DNA from: Fallopia convolvulus
Taxonomy: Eukaryota > Streptophyta > Magnoliopsida > Caryophyllales > Polygonaceae
NCBI GenBank assembly: GCA_964016875.1
Contig: OZ024720.1
Location: 41,011,106 to 41,075,105 of the forward strand
Direction: 5' to 3'
Length of the DNA: 64,000 bases
The notes under the pieces are model-generated. The model saw nothing but the letters and a program-made list of their open reading frames with translations, was not told the origin of the DNA and did not search any database. The translations under genes were made by a program, and so were the position numbers. Below, piece after piece: positions 11,770-22,364 of this stretch. The first letter of the stretch is position 1; the number at the start of each line of letters is the position of its first letter.

Positions 11770-12572
11770 TGTTAGAAGATGGAAGTTTGAGTTTTGATGG
11801 TTCCAGAGTCAGTGACCCTGAGTTTGCAAGTCGAGTCGGTGACTTGGCAAAGTCATTGACATAACCAGCTGGCGAAGCGATCTATTTACGGAAGGAACGC
11901 ACAGATCATGTGCGTTTAATTGAAGACAAATGCGTTGTTCTATTTTAGGAGAAGATCATCAAAAGAGTGCTAAAATCAAGACGAAGATAATTTTGATTCT
12001 CCTAGAATATTTTAGTGTGCGTACAATTGTATATTTGGAAAGATTTGTAAAAGATTAAGTGTATATTGTTTTCCTAATCGAATGGAAAATAATATAAATG
12101 AGATCTCTTTTACCTTAGTTTAAATACTCTAGTGTTTAGGCTAATTGGTTAGATTGTGAGCTTAATTTTCATATCGTGTGTAAGAAAGGAAGAGTATACT
12201 TGTGTGTGAGATTCGTACAAGTGGTGTGTCAAGAGATCTTAGGCATAGCGTGAGATTGAGAGTGTGAGTGCAAAGGTAGAGCGTGGTTCAAGGGTGTGGG
12301 ATTCATTCTTGTACACGAGAGAGCTTTGTAATCACTCAAGAAATCAATAGAGCGAGTCTAAGGACTCTTGAAATCCGACCAAGTGATAAACTTGGAAGGG
12401 AGTGGTTTTTCTCTAAGTAAACTAGTTGGTTTACGAACAGTTTCCACTATACATCGCTTGTCATTGACTGTTGGTAACGTTTATTTTACTGTCTATTTAT
12501 TCGCTGCTTTATTACTCAAAGTCGACGACTTCGTAGGAGTCGCCAACTCGTCCTAGTACTAATGATCCTACA
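11770..12572 (+). repeat. 3' LTR of Copia element
   Basis: 803 bp, begins TGTTAGAAGATGG and ends GATCCTACA, followed directly by the right target duplication GTTGA. It is longer than the 5' LTR because it keeps a block of about 123 bp near 11930-12060. It has five perfect GTCRNYGAC words (11808, 11835, 11852, 12460, 12521). Confidence 0.95.
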
Positions 12573-14380
12573 GTTGAGGATGACGATTCTTCAATAGACC
12601 AATCATATGCAATACTTGATATAGGTTTGAATCACGTAGAAACGCTTTCCGAAATCAATATTCATCCCTCTACATAACCTTGGGAACAAGGCTCATGAAA
12701 GAGATCGAGCCTTAGAGTTCATGTAAAATAGATATTAGACTATTTGAAGTTCAATCATGGAAAGAGACGTTCTCCTATGATTATGCGAACCAACTTGATA
12801 CTAATCTCCCAATATATAGCCATTTATATAGGCAAAGGAAAGCAGTTTCAAGGAACGGTTAGCAGCAGTTACCGGCGATTACTAGAAGTTAGCATCGGTT
12901 ACCAAGTGCCACGAAAGGTTATCATCAATAACCTACATCGCCCATTAGTTATTAACTCATTAAAGAAGTTACAATGCAGTTATACAACGGTTTACAAGAC
13001 GGTTATCAACAATTAACACATGTTGAATTTTTAGTCCTGCGTCAGAGAACTACTGTTCCCACTCAGGTGAACCACTGTTCCCTCCAAGGGAACAGACGTT
13101 GTTCCCTCTCTGGGAACAACACCTATTGTTCATTCTTAATATTGTATATAGAGCTCCTGTCTTAAAGACAACTTTCCCTCTTAGGGATATAGTTCCATCA
13201 CTAGTACATAGCAATTCATGTGTTCCTTTATAGGTAACGTAACTTCTCTTTAATGTTTCCATCTAGACCTCAATTATGCTTACACGAGCGCGCACTCCGC
13301 ACACCCAAACCCGTGACATAGCAAATTAAGATCTCATAGTGTCGTATGAATCCCAATCACACAAAAAGCCATTGTTCTCATATATGTGAACATAATGTAA
13401 AATGTCAAGCGTCATGTTTTCGGAAAAAACAAGCAAAAAAATAAAAATAAAATTATTTTTTTGTCAAAATATTTTAAGCCTCTTAACGCTTTTATGATGA
13501 TTTAATCGAATATGAACGTATGACCATAAAACATGAACAAACAATACTAATATGTAAACACACTTGCAATACATCTATTAATCTTAGCCATCCATTTTTC
13601 AAATCCAAGGATCCTCATTTATTTCTAATTTTCATGATAAGCCTCATTTGCATGTGAATCCACCTCAATAAACCGAAGGTTATATCTTGTGTTTTAATAT
13701 GGTCCATGATGGAGCATGAATAATCCGTACGCTAAACGACAAGAGAGATGACCAAAGCAAAAGGAGAAATTGAGGGAGAATGACATGAGCGGACTCAGAA
13801 TTCGAGATAATAATGCAACGTTGGCTCTAAAATGTGCACCCTACAAAAAAATCTACAGAGCCAGGCGCTCCCGGTTCACACATGCTCAGTTGGGCACTGC
13901 AACTTCATCGTTGTGTGAACATCGCGCAAAATCAACTAAAAGTCCGAGAACCCCGAGGAGAATGGGACACTCCCATAATGTCTAAAGCACAAATTGCACG
14001 CTCATTTTACTCCCACAATGGGACACTCCCACCATTGTGTGAAGATATTAATAATATAGGAGAGAGAATATTCAGCCCTAACATACTCCTAATGGCCAAA
14101 ATTCCCTTAATTATTCTCTAATAAAATCATCCATAATTATATAATAAAGATAGATATTTTCCTCTCTTAGATTGGTCAAGTCAAAGAGTTGACTAAGACC
14201 ACATGTAACAACTTATCTTACCCGGTCACTTACTAAATTCAGCCCTAAAGTAAGACAAGTTATTCCATGTTTCTGAAATAGCAAATAATGGTAGACAAGG
14301 CCCAAAATACAGCAAATGGCGCCCCGTCTATGTGAAACTCAACCCATCAAATCAAGTAATAGAATATGGGCTTGTTTGAT
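12573..14380. other. unassigned repeat-like DNA
   Basis: No gene identified. The part from 12573 to about 13330 looks like a decayed promoter/LTR-type region: short TATATAG runs at 12812-12834, repeated GGTTA/TAACC words, and perfect hairpins at 13075-13120. From 13440 to 13560 it resembles the left flank of the Copia element. The segment 13760-14160 includes open frames with no recognisable domain. I see nothing that I can name in 14160-14380. Confidence 0.35.
13053..13120. repeat. cluster of GTTCCC-N5-GGGAAC hairpins
   Basis: Two perfect inverted repeats with 5-nt loops stand 23 bp apart: CTGTTCCC/GGGAACAG (13075-13095) and GTTGTTCCC/GGGAACAAC (13098-13120). An imperfect third (GTTCCC...GGTGAAC) starts at about 13054, and a weak fourth lies near 13170. 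They could be binding sites or stem-loops of an old element; no coding function is seen. Confidence 0.75.
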
Positions 14381-14384
14381 GTTG

Positions 14385-15115
14385 AATCATAGTAACTCAT
14401 CTCTTCTTGTTGGACTCTGCCACCATAGCTTACGATTCAGTGAGTTGGGGACTTCGTGATGAACACAATCCAACTCTCGGGTTCTCTGAGAATTTCCAAA
14501 GCTGGATTAGAGCTTGCATCACGAACACTTCGTTCTCCATTATTGTTAATGATAGCCTGTCGAGGTTCTTCTAAAGGAAGTGTGGGCTCCACCACGGATA
14601 CCCGATGGCCCCGTATCTCTTCACGATTGTTATGGAGTACTTCAACCGGCACTAAGGCATTCCCCTTCTCCTTCCACTCTAGATGTAGGAGGCTGAAACT
14701 TGCCCACTTGGCATTCGAAAATGACTTGTTCGTGTCTTCAGTGACACTCACCAAATGGGTGATGAATGAGTTCCAATCTGCTTCTGGTCTTTGTTATAAC
14801 AGTTCTAAGTCTAGCATGTTCTTCGTAGGATGAGATGTTGGGCATCATGGGCATGACTAAAGGTAGTTTCCCAGTTAAATACCTGGGGTTACCACCGCTC
14901 CACTACCGAAAGCTCAATAAGTCTAATTTTATCCCCCTTATTGTGAAAATTCTCTAGACGCATCAACTCCTAGGCCACCAAGACCCTTTCATACGCGGGG
15001 ACGCTTAAAATTCCAAAGTCTATTCTAAGTGGCGTATAATTACTGAAGTAGAGCCTTGATCAGCCCAAAAAAATGTCATCAAAGAGCTCCAAAGTCTTGT
15101 AAGGAACCCAATAAC
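14385..15115 (+). pseudogene. LINE reverse transcriptase remnant (first part)
   Basis: Plus-strand reading frames, joined by several frameshifts, match the L1-type plant RT: the segment ending in the Ile-Val-Asn-Asp block (about 14540), the Tyr-Leu-Phe-Thr-Ile-Val-Met block (about 14620), the catalytic loop, and the Lys-Tyr-Leu-Gly-Leu-Pro block (about 14875). The catalytic Phe-Ala-Asp-Asp reads Phe-Glu-Asn-Asp (near 14718), so even this core is dead. Similarity is to L1-like ORF2, but it is a different lineage from the two LINEs at 22-33 kb. The match stops near 15115, where an insertion begins. Confidence 0.75.
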
Positions 15116-15890
15116 TGATTTCCTTTGTTTTTCCTTGATCGTCAACCTTCTCTCCGCCATTCTCATCAACCTCTTTCTCTCAAACACCACGAATCGGCGC
15201 TAGCACTCGTCGGTTTCTCCACCTTGGGCTCTGTTGAGAAATCCATATCTAGGTATTGGCGTCAGATCCACCGTTTTGTTTAGACTCTAGTTATTAGGTT
15301 CGAATTAGGGTTTGGGAGGAGCCATGACGGCGAATCAGCCTCCTCAGCATCGAGTTGTTGAGTTCGAAGAAAGGAGAAGGGAGGCGCGAGTGTGGTGGTG
15401 AGCGAGAGGGTTGGCCGAGTGAATGTTTCGGTGGCAGGTTGTGCATAGGGGATTAGGGGGGGTGTCAGCCTTGCAAGTGAAGGAGGTCAGCCTGCTCTAG
15501 ACACGTGTGTGGTGCAGGTGCAACTCCAGAAGCCAATTTAAGAAAGGGGGTAAAGGGTAAATCTGCATCCCTCATGCACATAGTTTGTTTAAGAATGAAA
15601 ATCCAACTTCATGGTATCTTTTTTTTTTGTTTATTGCTCCTCCACCTCATGTTAAGCATTTGTCTTGGTAAATAAGCTTTTGGTGCAGTTTGTAAAGTTG
15701 TTGGTAGCCAAGAATTGCAAATTAGTTCTTTTGCTATGTAAGAGAATTTGAACATGAGTTTATTTTGGAGATGATCAACAATTTTTTTTATGGAATGGCT
15801 CATTTATTTTGATGGAATTGTTGTAGAAAACATTCTGTATATATTAGACATGCAAGAGGCATGGCTCGAATTTATTTTATTTTTTAAAAA
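15116..15890. other. sequence inserted in LINE remnant; possible captured gene fragment
   Basis: GC-richer than its neighbours between 15130 and 15500. An ATG in good context (GGAGCCATGACGG, 15324) opens a 25-codon frame, followed by a G-rich stretch; the leader-like sequence before it is rich in CT. This resembles the first exon of a host gene picked up by a transposon, but I cannot name the source. 15600-15890 is AT-rich without features. The left boundary of the insertion was not found. Confidence 0.3.
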
Positions 15891-15894
15891 AATA

Positions 15895-16167
15895 CTGAAA
15901 GTTAAGGTGCTTTTTTTAACAAGCGCTATGACTTTCACTTACACGCATAGCGCTTTTTTAAACAAAAGTGCCATGTATAAATACACACTTGTGACGCTTT
16001 TTAGAAAAAAGCGCCATGCGTGTTGAATAAATATTAATTAAAACATCCTACATGCATGTACAAAAAGCGCCATTTGCATTCTTTAAAGCAGTCGTTGTTA
16101 AAGAGTCAAAAAAGCGACATATACTGTATAAAAAATGTGCCATGCGAAAGACTTTTTGTAATAGTGT
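15895..16167. mobile_element. CACTA-type terminus with subterminal repeats
   Basis: The right edge reads GACTTTTTGTAATAGTG, the inverse of CACTATTACAAAAAGTC, a typical CACTA (En/Spm) terminal inverted repeat. Inside it, at least seven copies of a word close to AAAAAGCGCCATG occur in both orientations between 15905 and 16150, as expected for subterminal transposase-binding repeats. The LINE remnant resumes just beyond, so this is the right end of the insertion that splits it. I did not find the matching left end or the 3-bp target duplication. Confidence 0.6.
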
Positions 16168-17097
16168 GTTTATGACATCGATCAGGATAAGTAGAATTTT
16201 TGGGTTCTCTGGGCGAAAACTAACATCCTAAGATAACAACACACGATATGGAAAACAACGGGAAGATGCTCTAACGACTGGACTTGGAAGACCGTGATCA
16301 ATATTAGAAATCATCTCTCTTCTAGCAAAATCGACATGAGGGAGATTGAATGGGACTTTATCTGGCATTCGGCTCAAGAGGTTTATCTCCTTTTCTACAA
16401 TAAATGGAGGAAGAGGGGAACTGGATGTGGTTGGGGGAACGCACTTTGGGCCAGATATAACGTCCCGTGAGAATCATTCATTAATTGGATGGCGGTGAGA
16501 GCCTACTCTAAAAAGGCTGCGCAACATGGGGTTGAATGTCCCGTACGCCTGCCCGTTGTGCCAACAAGAGCATGAGACCATCGATCATCGATGGTTCTCT
16601 TGCGTGTACTCTAATTATGTAATGAGGCATGCCATGGGCTGGAGTTAATAGCACAAATTTGTCCCTTTCCAAGTGGCTTCGGTGGTTTACCAACAGTAGC
16701 TACAACAAATCCATCGCTTTCCAAGTTAGAGTACTTACCTTTACGAGCTCAGTCTACAATTTCTAGAGATGCGGAAACCTGAAATGCTTCGAGAACAAGG
16801 ACATAATGCCCCAAGAATGTGTGGAGAGAATCAAGAAGAATGTCTGAATTCAACTTAAAGGCTACCTGAAGGGCAGCAAAAAGGGTGTCAAGGGCTAGCT
16901 AAGTATGCTTGGTGTAGTGTAACTATATCGTGACTGTGCTATTTTATGAGTGTGGCCCGCTGGGGTGTTTAGATTATTTTTAGTTCAGTTGTTTTCCTGG
17001 TGTTTGTTCTTTTGGTTTTTGATAGTCTTGGTATTGCGTCGCACCTTCGTTGTTCCGGGTGCGTAGATTTGTAAATCTATTTTTCCCCATGTAATAA
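16168..17097 (+). pseudogene. LINE remnant (zinc-finger/RNase region)
   Basis: Continuation of the LINE broken at 15115. Frames with stops show the region before the C-terminal zinc domain, with a Cys-Pro-Leu-Cys-Gln-Gln-Glu block and the His-Arg-Trp-Phe-Ser-Cys block around 16545-16600, as in the zf-RVT domain that follows RT in plant LINEs. Further decayed sequence runs to about 17060. No intact domain remains. Confidence 0.65.
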
Positions 17098-17300
17098 TCT
17101 ATATCTATATATAAAAGACGCAAGGAATAAAGCCCCCACGTTGCGCCACCTAGGATTTTCCTACGTGTCGTTCCTACGTGAAGCCACCTAGAATTTTGCC
17201 ACATAGAACTGTATTTTTGCAATTTTATATAGGTTGATATTATTTTAGGATAATATAAAAAATAAGATAAATTTATCTAGCAAAGATTCTATCTAAAATA
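17098..17300 (+). mobile_element. Helitron-type 5' end
   Basis: TCTATATCTATATATAAA preceded by A, followed by GC-box-like repeats of the form CACGTTGCGCCACCTAGG. The same arrangement occurs in inverse orientation at 58640-58760. The start TC and the (TA)-rich first 20 bp are typical of plant Helitrons. The AT-rich DNA to about 20500 may be its body, since 17280-17470 and 19570-19730 resemble each other on both sides of the MULE, but I found no 3' CTAG-type end. Confidence 0.5.
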
Positions 17301-17835
17301 AAGATTTGATCTAATGTTAAATATTAAGTATTAATAATAAATATTTTATAATAATTTAATAAACTTAAAATGATTCTATCTAAAACAAAATAAATTATAG
17401 GAACATTACATATTAATGCTAAATAATCTTTTAATAGTTTATTTAAGTTATTTTTTCTACCATATTATAAACTACAAAGATTGGTTCAAATGAAACAAAG
17501 TGTAATACGAAAAGTGAATTATAAAATACAAAAAGTGCAATATGAAATAGTGCACTACAAAAAGTACGAAAAGTGCACTAAAAAGTACGAAAAGTGAAAA
17601 TATGAAAAAGTGCACTGCGAAATAGAAAAAGTGAACTACGAACTATGAAAAGTGCATTCGTTTCAGGATAAGAGTTCGTTTTAGGATAAGAGTTCGTTTC
17701 ATTTGAACCAAACTCATAAACTACATGCTACGTAGGATCTTAGAATGTGCCACCTAAGACGTTTCATGACACTTAGGATTTTGTAGTTTTGGCACTTTAA
17801 ATATGTTGAAAATATTCTATCTAAACTAAAATAAA

Positions 17836-19565
17836 GGGAAATTTCTTTTGGTGCCCTTTAGTTTTTGACTTTTTCTCTTGGTATCCAGAAAAAAAACTTA
17901 TTCCTTTTGGCGCCCTCCAACTTTTAACAAATTTTGCGTTGTAACCTAAAGTCTCTCAAAATCCAATTTCCATCCAATTAATCATCATTTCTGTTAAAAT
18001 ACTAAAAAACAACTTTTATTTACTAAGTGGCATTTAAACCTGCATATTGCTACCAATAACCTAATGCTCTTATTCAATATACGAACAGTGCTCCAAAGTT
18101 CCAGACTTGAAGAACATCAATGGATTCTAAAATTGATTTGTAATGATTACGAAAACTACCTAATGAAGTTAAAATAAACAAGAGACTTCGGCCTAATACA
18201 TGAAAAAAGAGTATTGCCTAACATTTGTAAAATAATATCGATTTTTCCTTTAGAGAATTGCTAATCTGGGTTTTATTTCTTATGAATTCATTGTTGTGTT
18301 TCATTTGCAACCTCTCTAATCATGTAATCTGGGCTTATTTCTTATGAACTCACAAATTGTATCACTAATGCTTCTAGGAACCATAAATTTGCACTTTCCC
18401 CAAATTAAAATCCTAATTCTAAACTTCTCCAAATTCAAACCCTAATATGTTAATGAATCAAATTCAAGCCTTCCTAGAGCTTAAGACTTACAAGTTGAAG
18501 CTACAATGGTCGGAATTTACTGAATTTGTGCTTGTGGGATTGTGACGCATCTCACCCAAATTCGTATATACGGGGTTTTCGTGAACTAAAGTCATGTGTT
18601 ACAAGCCAGAGAAGCCTCGCCGACCACAACAGCCTCCTCTTCGTTGGTGTTCTTCCTCGGGTTGTTCATCGGTCCAAAACCGAACCGAGGAAAATCGAAC
18701 CGAACTGAAAACCGAATTTCAGAATTTTCGGAACCGAGGATCGAACTGAATAAGCTCGGTTCGGTTTGGTTTTTGTTCGGTTCGGTTTGGTTCAGGTAGG
18801 AACCGAAGTAGAAGATTAGGTACAAAGCCGATCCAAAATATTGATCATAACACCCTAAACCAAAATAGAACCGAACCAATTTTGACCCGAACCGAACTAG
18901 AACCGAACTAGAACCAAACTAAACCGAACTAAACCTAAAAAAACCGAACTAACATATGCTATTTTTATCATTTTGAACTAAAATCATTCAAACCATTCGA
19001 ACTAATACTTGCAAAATGATAAACAAAGTAATACAAAACTTGCAAAATTGGATTTAGGGTTACATCCTTAAGGCTTAGTAGGGTATTTTTTATTTTTTTA
19101 TTTTTATATTAAAATAAATCGGTTTACCCAAACTGAACCGAAAACCGAACTAGCAAAAATCTTAAACATAGGACCGAACCGAAGTACCTTGGATCGGTTT
19201 GGTTCGATACGGTTCGGTTCGGTTTTCAGGTAAAAATCGAATTACCCGAACCAATGAACAACCCTAGTTCTTCCGACGCCGCCGACTCCTACCCCGACCT
19301 CACCAATCATCACTCACCAACGATGTTCTTGAGCGAGCTTTGTCTTGTGAAAATTTTAATTGAATTAGAGAAATGTAAAAAACTGTAAATTGGATTTTTT
19401 TTTATTTTTAACGTAAAGGGGATTAATTGGATGGAAACTGGATTTTGAGAAACTTTAGGTTACGGTGTAAAACTTGTCAAAAGTTAGAGGGTACCAAAAA
19501 GAATAATTTTTTTTAGGCTACCAAGAGGAATAGTCGAAAACTGAGGGACACCAAAAGAAATTCCC
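17836..19565. mobile_element. Mutator-like element (MULE), non-autonomous
   Basis: Terminal inverted repeats of about 148 and 145 bp (17836-17983 and 19421-19565) start GGGAAATTTCTTTTGGTG and GGGAATTTCTTTTGGTG. They are flanked by a perfect 10-bp duplication, CTAAAATAAA, at 17826-17835 and 19566-19575. Long TIRs with a 9-11 bp TSD are the hallmark of Mutator elements. There is no transposase. The interior holds GC-richer DNA near 18520-18660 and 19267-19330, interrupted by a hAT-type MITE; this could be a captured host fragment, source unknown. Confidence 0.9.
18657..19266. mobile_element. hAT-type MITE nested in the MULE
   Basis: The ends read TCGGGTTGTTCAT and (inverted) TAGGGTTGTTCAT, with a perfect 8-bp target duplication GTTCTTCC at 18649-18656 and 19267-19274. 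An 8-bp TSD and this short TIR fit the hAT superfamily. Both subterminal regions (18660-18960 and 19120-19255) are packed with AACCGAAC and its inverse GTTCGGTT, probably transposase-binding repeats. The 610-bp body codes nothing. Confidence 0.85.
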
Positions 19566-19575
19566 CTAAAATAAA

Positions 19576-20900
19576 CTATATGATCATTAATATTAATGCT
19601 AAATATTTTATTATGATAATTTACTTAAGTTAAAAAATCCTATATAAATTAAATATAATAGAAATATTAAATATTAATACTAAATATATATTATAATAAT
19701 GTATTTAAGTTGTATTCTCCACCATATTATCAACTCCATGTCAATACTATAAAGATTCAATAAAAAAATATAAGTATAAAAAATAATATAACTCCATCTT
19801 AATCTATAACTATATATTAATTGTACATTTTCTAGCCACCATAATGATATGGCCCCACCTTATATATATATTTTTTTTTTAATTTAGCCTTTTCAATTAA
19901 ATTCCCTTCTATATATTCATCATTCATGTGAAAAAAGTTAATATCAATTTTAATTAAAAATACCAAAAATTAATTTATATTTATATTTTTTATCTATTTA
20001 TATAAGAGATTTATCTTAAATAAAATTTTGATTCAAAAATTAAAAAAAATTCAATATCTACACAATTATTTTCCTAAATTGAATTTTAATTAAAAAAATT
20101 ACAATATCTTTTCCTTAATTTTCTTTTTGACTTATTCGTGTAAACATTGTTGTTTTTTTGTCTTTAAATATTTCAGTCTTTATTCATATTTTTCATCTTT
20201 TCTTATTAATTATATTTTTCACTTTTTATTTAAAATATTTTTTAAAGAATTGAATTTGATTAAAAAATTATAACAATTTAAATTATTTTTAGTTTTGTAA
20301 AAGATTTTTAATTTGAATTATTCTAATTAAAATAAATTTATTGATATTTTTCCATAAATAAATTAGAATTTAGCCACCAAAATCATATTGGACTCCCCTT
20401 TAATATTTTGACTCCGTCTCACATTATATCAATAGTAAAATTTTATATAAATTTTTTCTAATAAACAAATTGTTTTCAATTTATTTTAAATTGAAATCTT
20501 ATTTACTAAATACACCCCTTCCAAAAAAAAAAAACTTCTAGTAGAATCTGTAAATAAATTGAGCTTGGTTTTCTCTTGTAATGTAGAACATTCATTTCAA
20601 TAATAAGAAGTACTAATTCTCTCTCTATCTTCCTTACAACTCTATCACTACTGCATTGTTTTTTGTTTACCATCAAATTACTCAAAGGAATCATTTTTTA
20701 ATATGAAAATGACATTTTAACCGATATTTAACAAGTCAATGTCTTAAACTAAAAATAATATTTCCAGAATCAGATATATGATATATCATAAAGATGATTC
20801 CTTGAAGATCATTCTCCATGACTGGCTCGCCAAATGTGCACTAATTCATGATGAAGGCACAATTATTCCTCCGAATTGAACGTTACAGCAGAAAGCCATA
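19576..20900. other. AT-rich DNA, no gene
   Basis: Strongly AT-rich, with short repeats of ATTAAT and TTTAAATA. 19570-19730 resembles 17280-17470 on the other side of the MULE, so both may be part of one Helitron body. The last 400 bp lies downstream of the glycosylase gene and may contain its 3' untranslated region, but I could not place a poly(A) signal with confidence. Confidence 0.5.
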
Positions 20901-21100
20901 ATCAGCAATGATTGAAAACTGTAATAGAGATTAGCCTAGTTTGTAACATTGGCTGACATTTCGAATATCCGAGAACATTACTGAAAATAAAAAGGTTTGT
21001 CCAGATGCAGCAAATCAGTGTCCAGACTTGACAATCAGAGTTGAGAAATGGCAATCTGTACAGATATACAAAACCCCTTTGAAGCAACAGGATTGAAATA

Positions 21101-22337
21101 TCAGGGTGGGCTGAGAGTAGACTTAGGAGCACTTATCCATGGGCTACCAGCAATGGCAAATCTCCAGAGTGCACTGACATGCTCAGGCAAAGCGTAATCA
21201 ATCCCAACACGTGGACCGACCACTATGTTTTCTGGCTTTGGGCCGTCTAAAAGTTGTAGACCACCGGGCTCGTACAAGGGATGACTCGACCATTCAGTTG
21301 TAAGCCCTAGCGCCTGTCCAACCTGGAGTGAAAGACACAGGAGCACAAGCAGGAAGGAAGGTATTCTATTGACTAACAATCATCATCATAAGGAAATAAC
21401 GTTCTTCTGGCCAGACTGAGCAATAGTATCGAGAATTCATCATCAACTGACCTTTCCTGGCCCAGTAAGAAGAACAGGCTTCTCAGTGACCTGACCACGG
21501 CGTTGCTGAATAGTCTTTAAACCTGTAATGGCACAATTTCAAATCACTCCTAACAACATGCTCAAACAATGAACATAAGGTTGGTTACCGGCAACAGGAG
21601 CGGAAGCGCGAATCAAGACGGCTGCGCCCTTTCCTTCCTTGTCAGCAACCACATTCAGCATCATATGAAGGCCGTAGCAAAGATACACATATGCGTGCCC
21701 TCCGGGTCCAAACTATACAAATCACATCGATCAATGTTCATATTGGAAGGCAGAGAGAGAGAGAGAGAGAGAGGTCATACATACAATTGGAGCTGTTCTT
21801 GGTGTGATGCCACAACGGCCGTGACATGCTGAATCGTTCGGCCTATAAGCTTCCACCTGCCACAAAGACAAGTCGTCAGCGGAATCGTACAAAACACACA
21901 AGCAGTTAATTCAATTGAACACGTTAGGTTTAGAGATCGAATGCGAGAAACACCTCCGTAATCTGGAGAACGACGTCGTCTCTCCGGAGAAACTTTCCAA
22001 GGAGGAGGGGGGCGAGTTCGAGGGCGTCGATTTGGAAGAAATCAGGGCTCATTATCCGCAAATTGCGCAAATCGCATTCAAGACTATTTGCAATCGGGCG
22101 CTCCGCTTGCAACCGGAGCACTGCTTTGTTGGGTTTGGGTTTGAGCTTGAACACGCCCTTTGATTTGGACCCACGAGTCCAGGGTTTCGAGGAGCTTGTA
22201 TCTATGGTTTCGGAGTCTGAATTGATGCGTTTGGATAGTCGGAGTTTCGCCATGTTTGAGTTCGGGGAAACTGTGGGCAATTGGTATGGGAGAGTTGAGA
22301 TGGAAGAGAAGGTGAGAGAGGAGAGGGATGGTTTCAT
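21101..22337 (-). CDS. MAG: DNA-3-methyladenine glycosylase (AAG/MPG family), five exons
   Basis: Base-excision repair enzyme that removes alkylated purines such as 3-methyladenine; the product is expected in the nucleus or organelles. Exons on the minus strand: 22337-21954, 21856-21785, 21712-21589, 21522-21452 and 21322-21101 (stop TGA 21101-21103). All introns are GT-AG and the phases agree, giving 290 codons. The Val-Glu-Ala-Tyr motif opens exon 2, with Glu 130 as the expected catalytic base and Tyr 132 and His 140 in the base pocket. Exon 3 has the Tyr-Val-Tyr-Leu-Cys-Tyr-Gly block and Asn 172. Exon 5 has the conserved Gly-Pro-Arg-Val-Gly-Ile-Asp-Tyr stretch. The Ser-rich, acid-poor N-terminus could be a transit peptide; translation could instead start at the ATG at 22253. 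The gene looks intact. A LINE sits 27 nt upstream of the first ATG. Confidence 0.93.
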
Positions 22338-22364
22338 GGTTCTCAATTCTGATCCTTTTTATTA

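Larger units (their letters stand above)
2691..12572 (+). mobile_element. SIRE/Maximus-like Ty1/Copia retrotransposon, full length
   Basis: A 9.9-kb element with LTRs at 2691-3370 and 11770-12572, both TG...CA. Perfect 5-bp target duplications GTTGA lie at 2686-2690 and 12573-12577. A primer-binding site TGGTATCAGAGC (initiator Met tRNA) is at 3373-3384, and a purine-rich stretch ending GGGAGAATT lies just before the 3' LTR. The interior encodes gag with two CCHC knuckles, then protease, integrase, RT and RNase H in Copia order, followed by a long extra ORF before the 3' LTR. That extra ORF and the PPT/LTR start (GGGAGAATT-TGTTAG) are typical of the SIRE/Maximus lineage. LTRs differ at roughly 4% of aligned positions by eye. 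The coding region is broken at many points, so this copy is not autonomous. Confidence 0.95.

Noticed and set aside
2679..12700. a small host coding frame interrupted by the Copia insertion
   Set aside because: The pre-insertion sequence would keep an ATG frame of only about 39 codons, with no homology and a repeat-like context.
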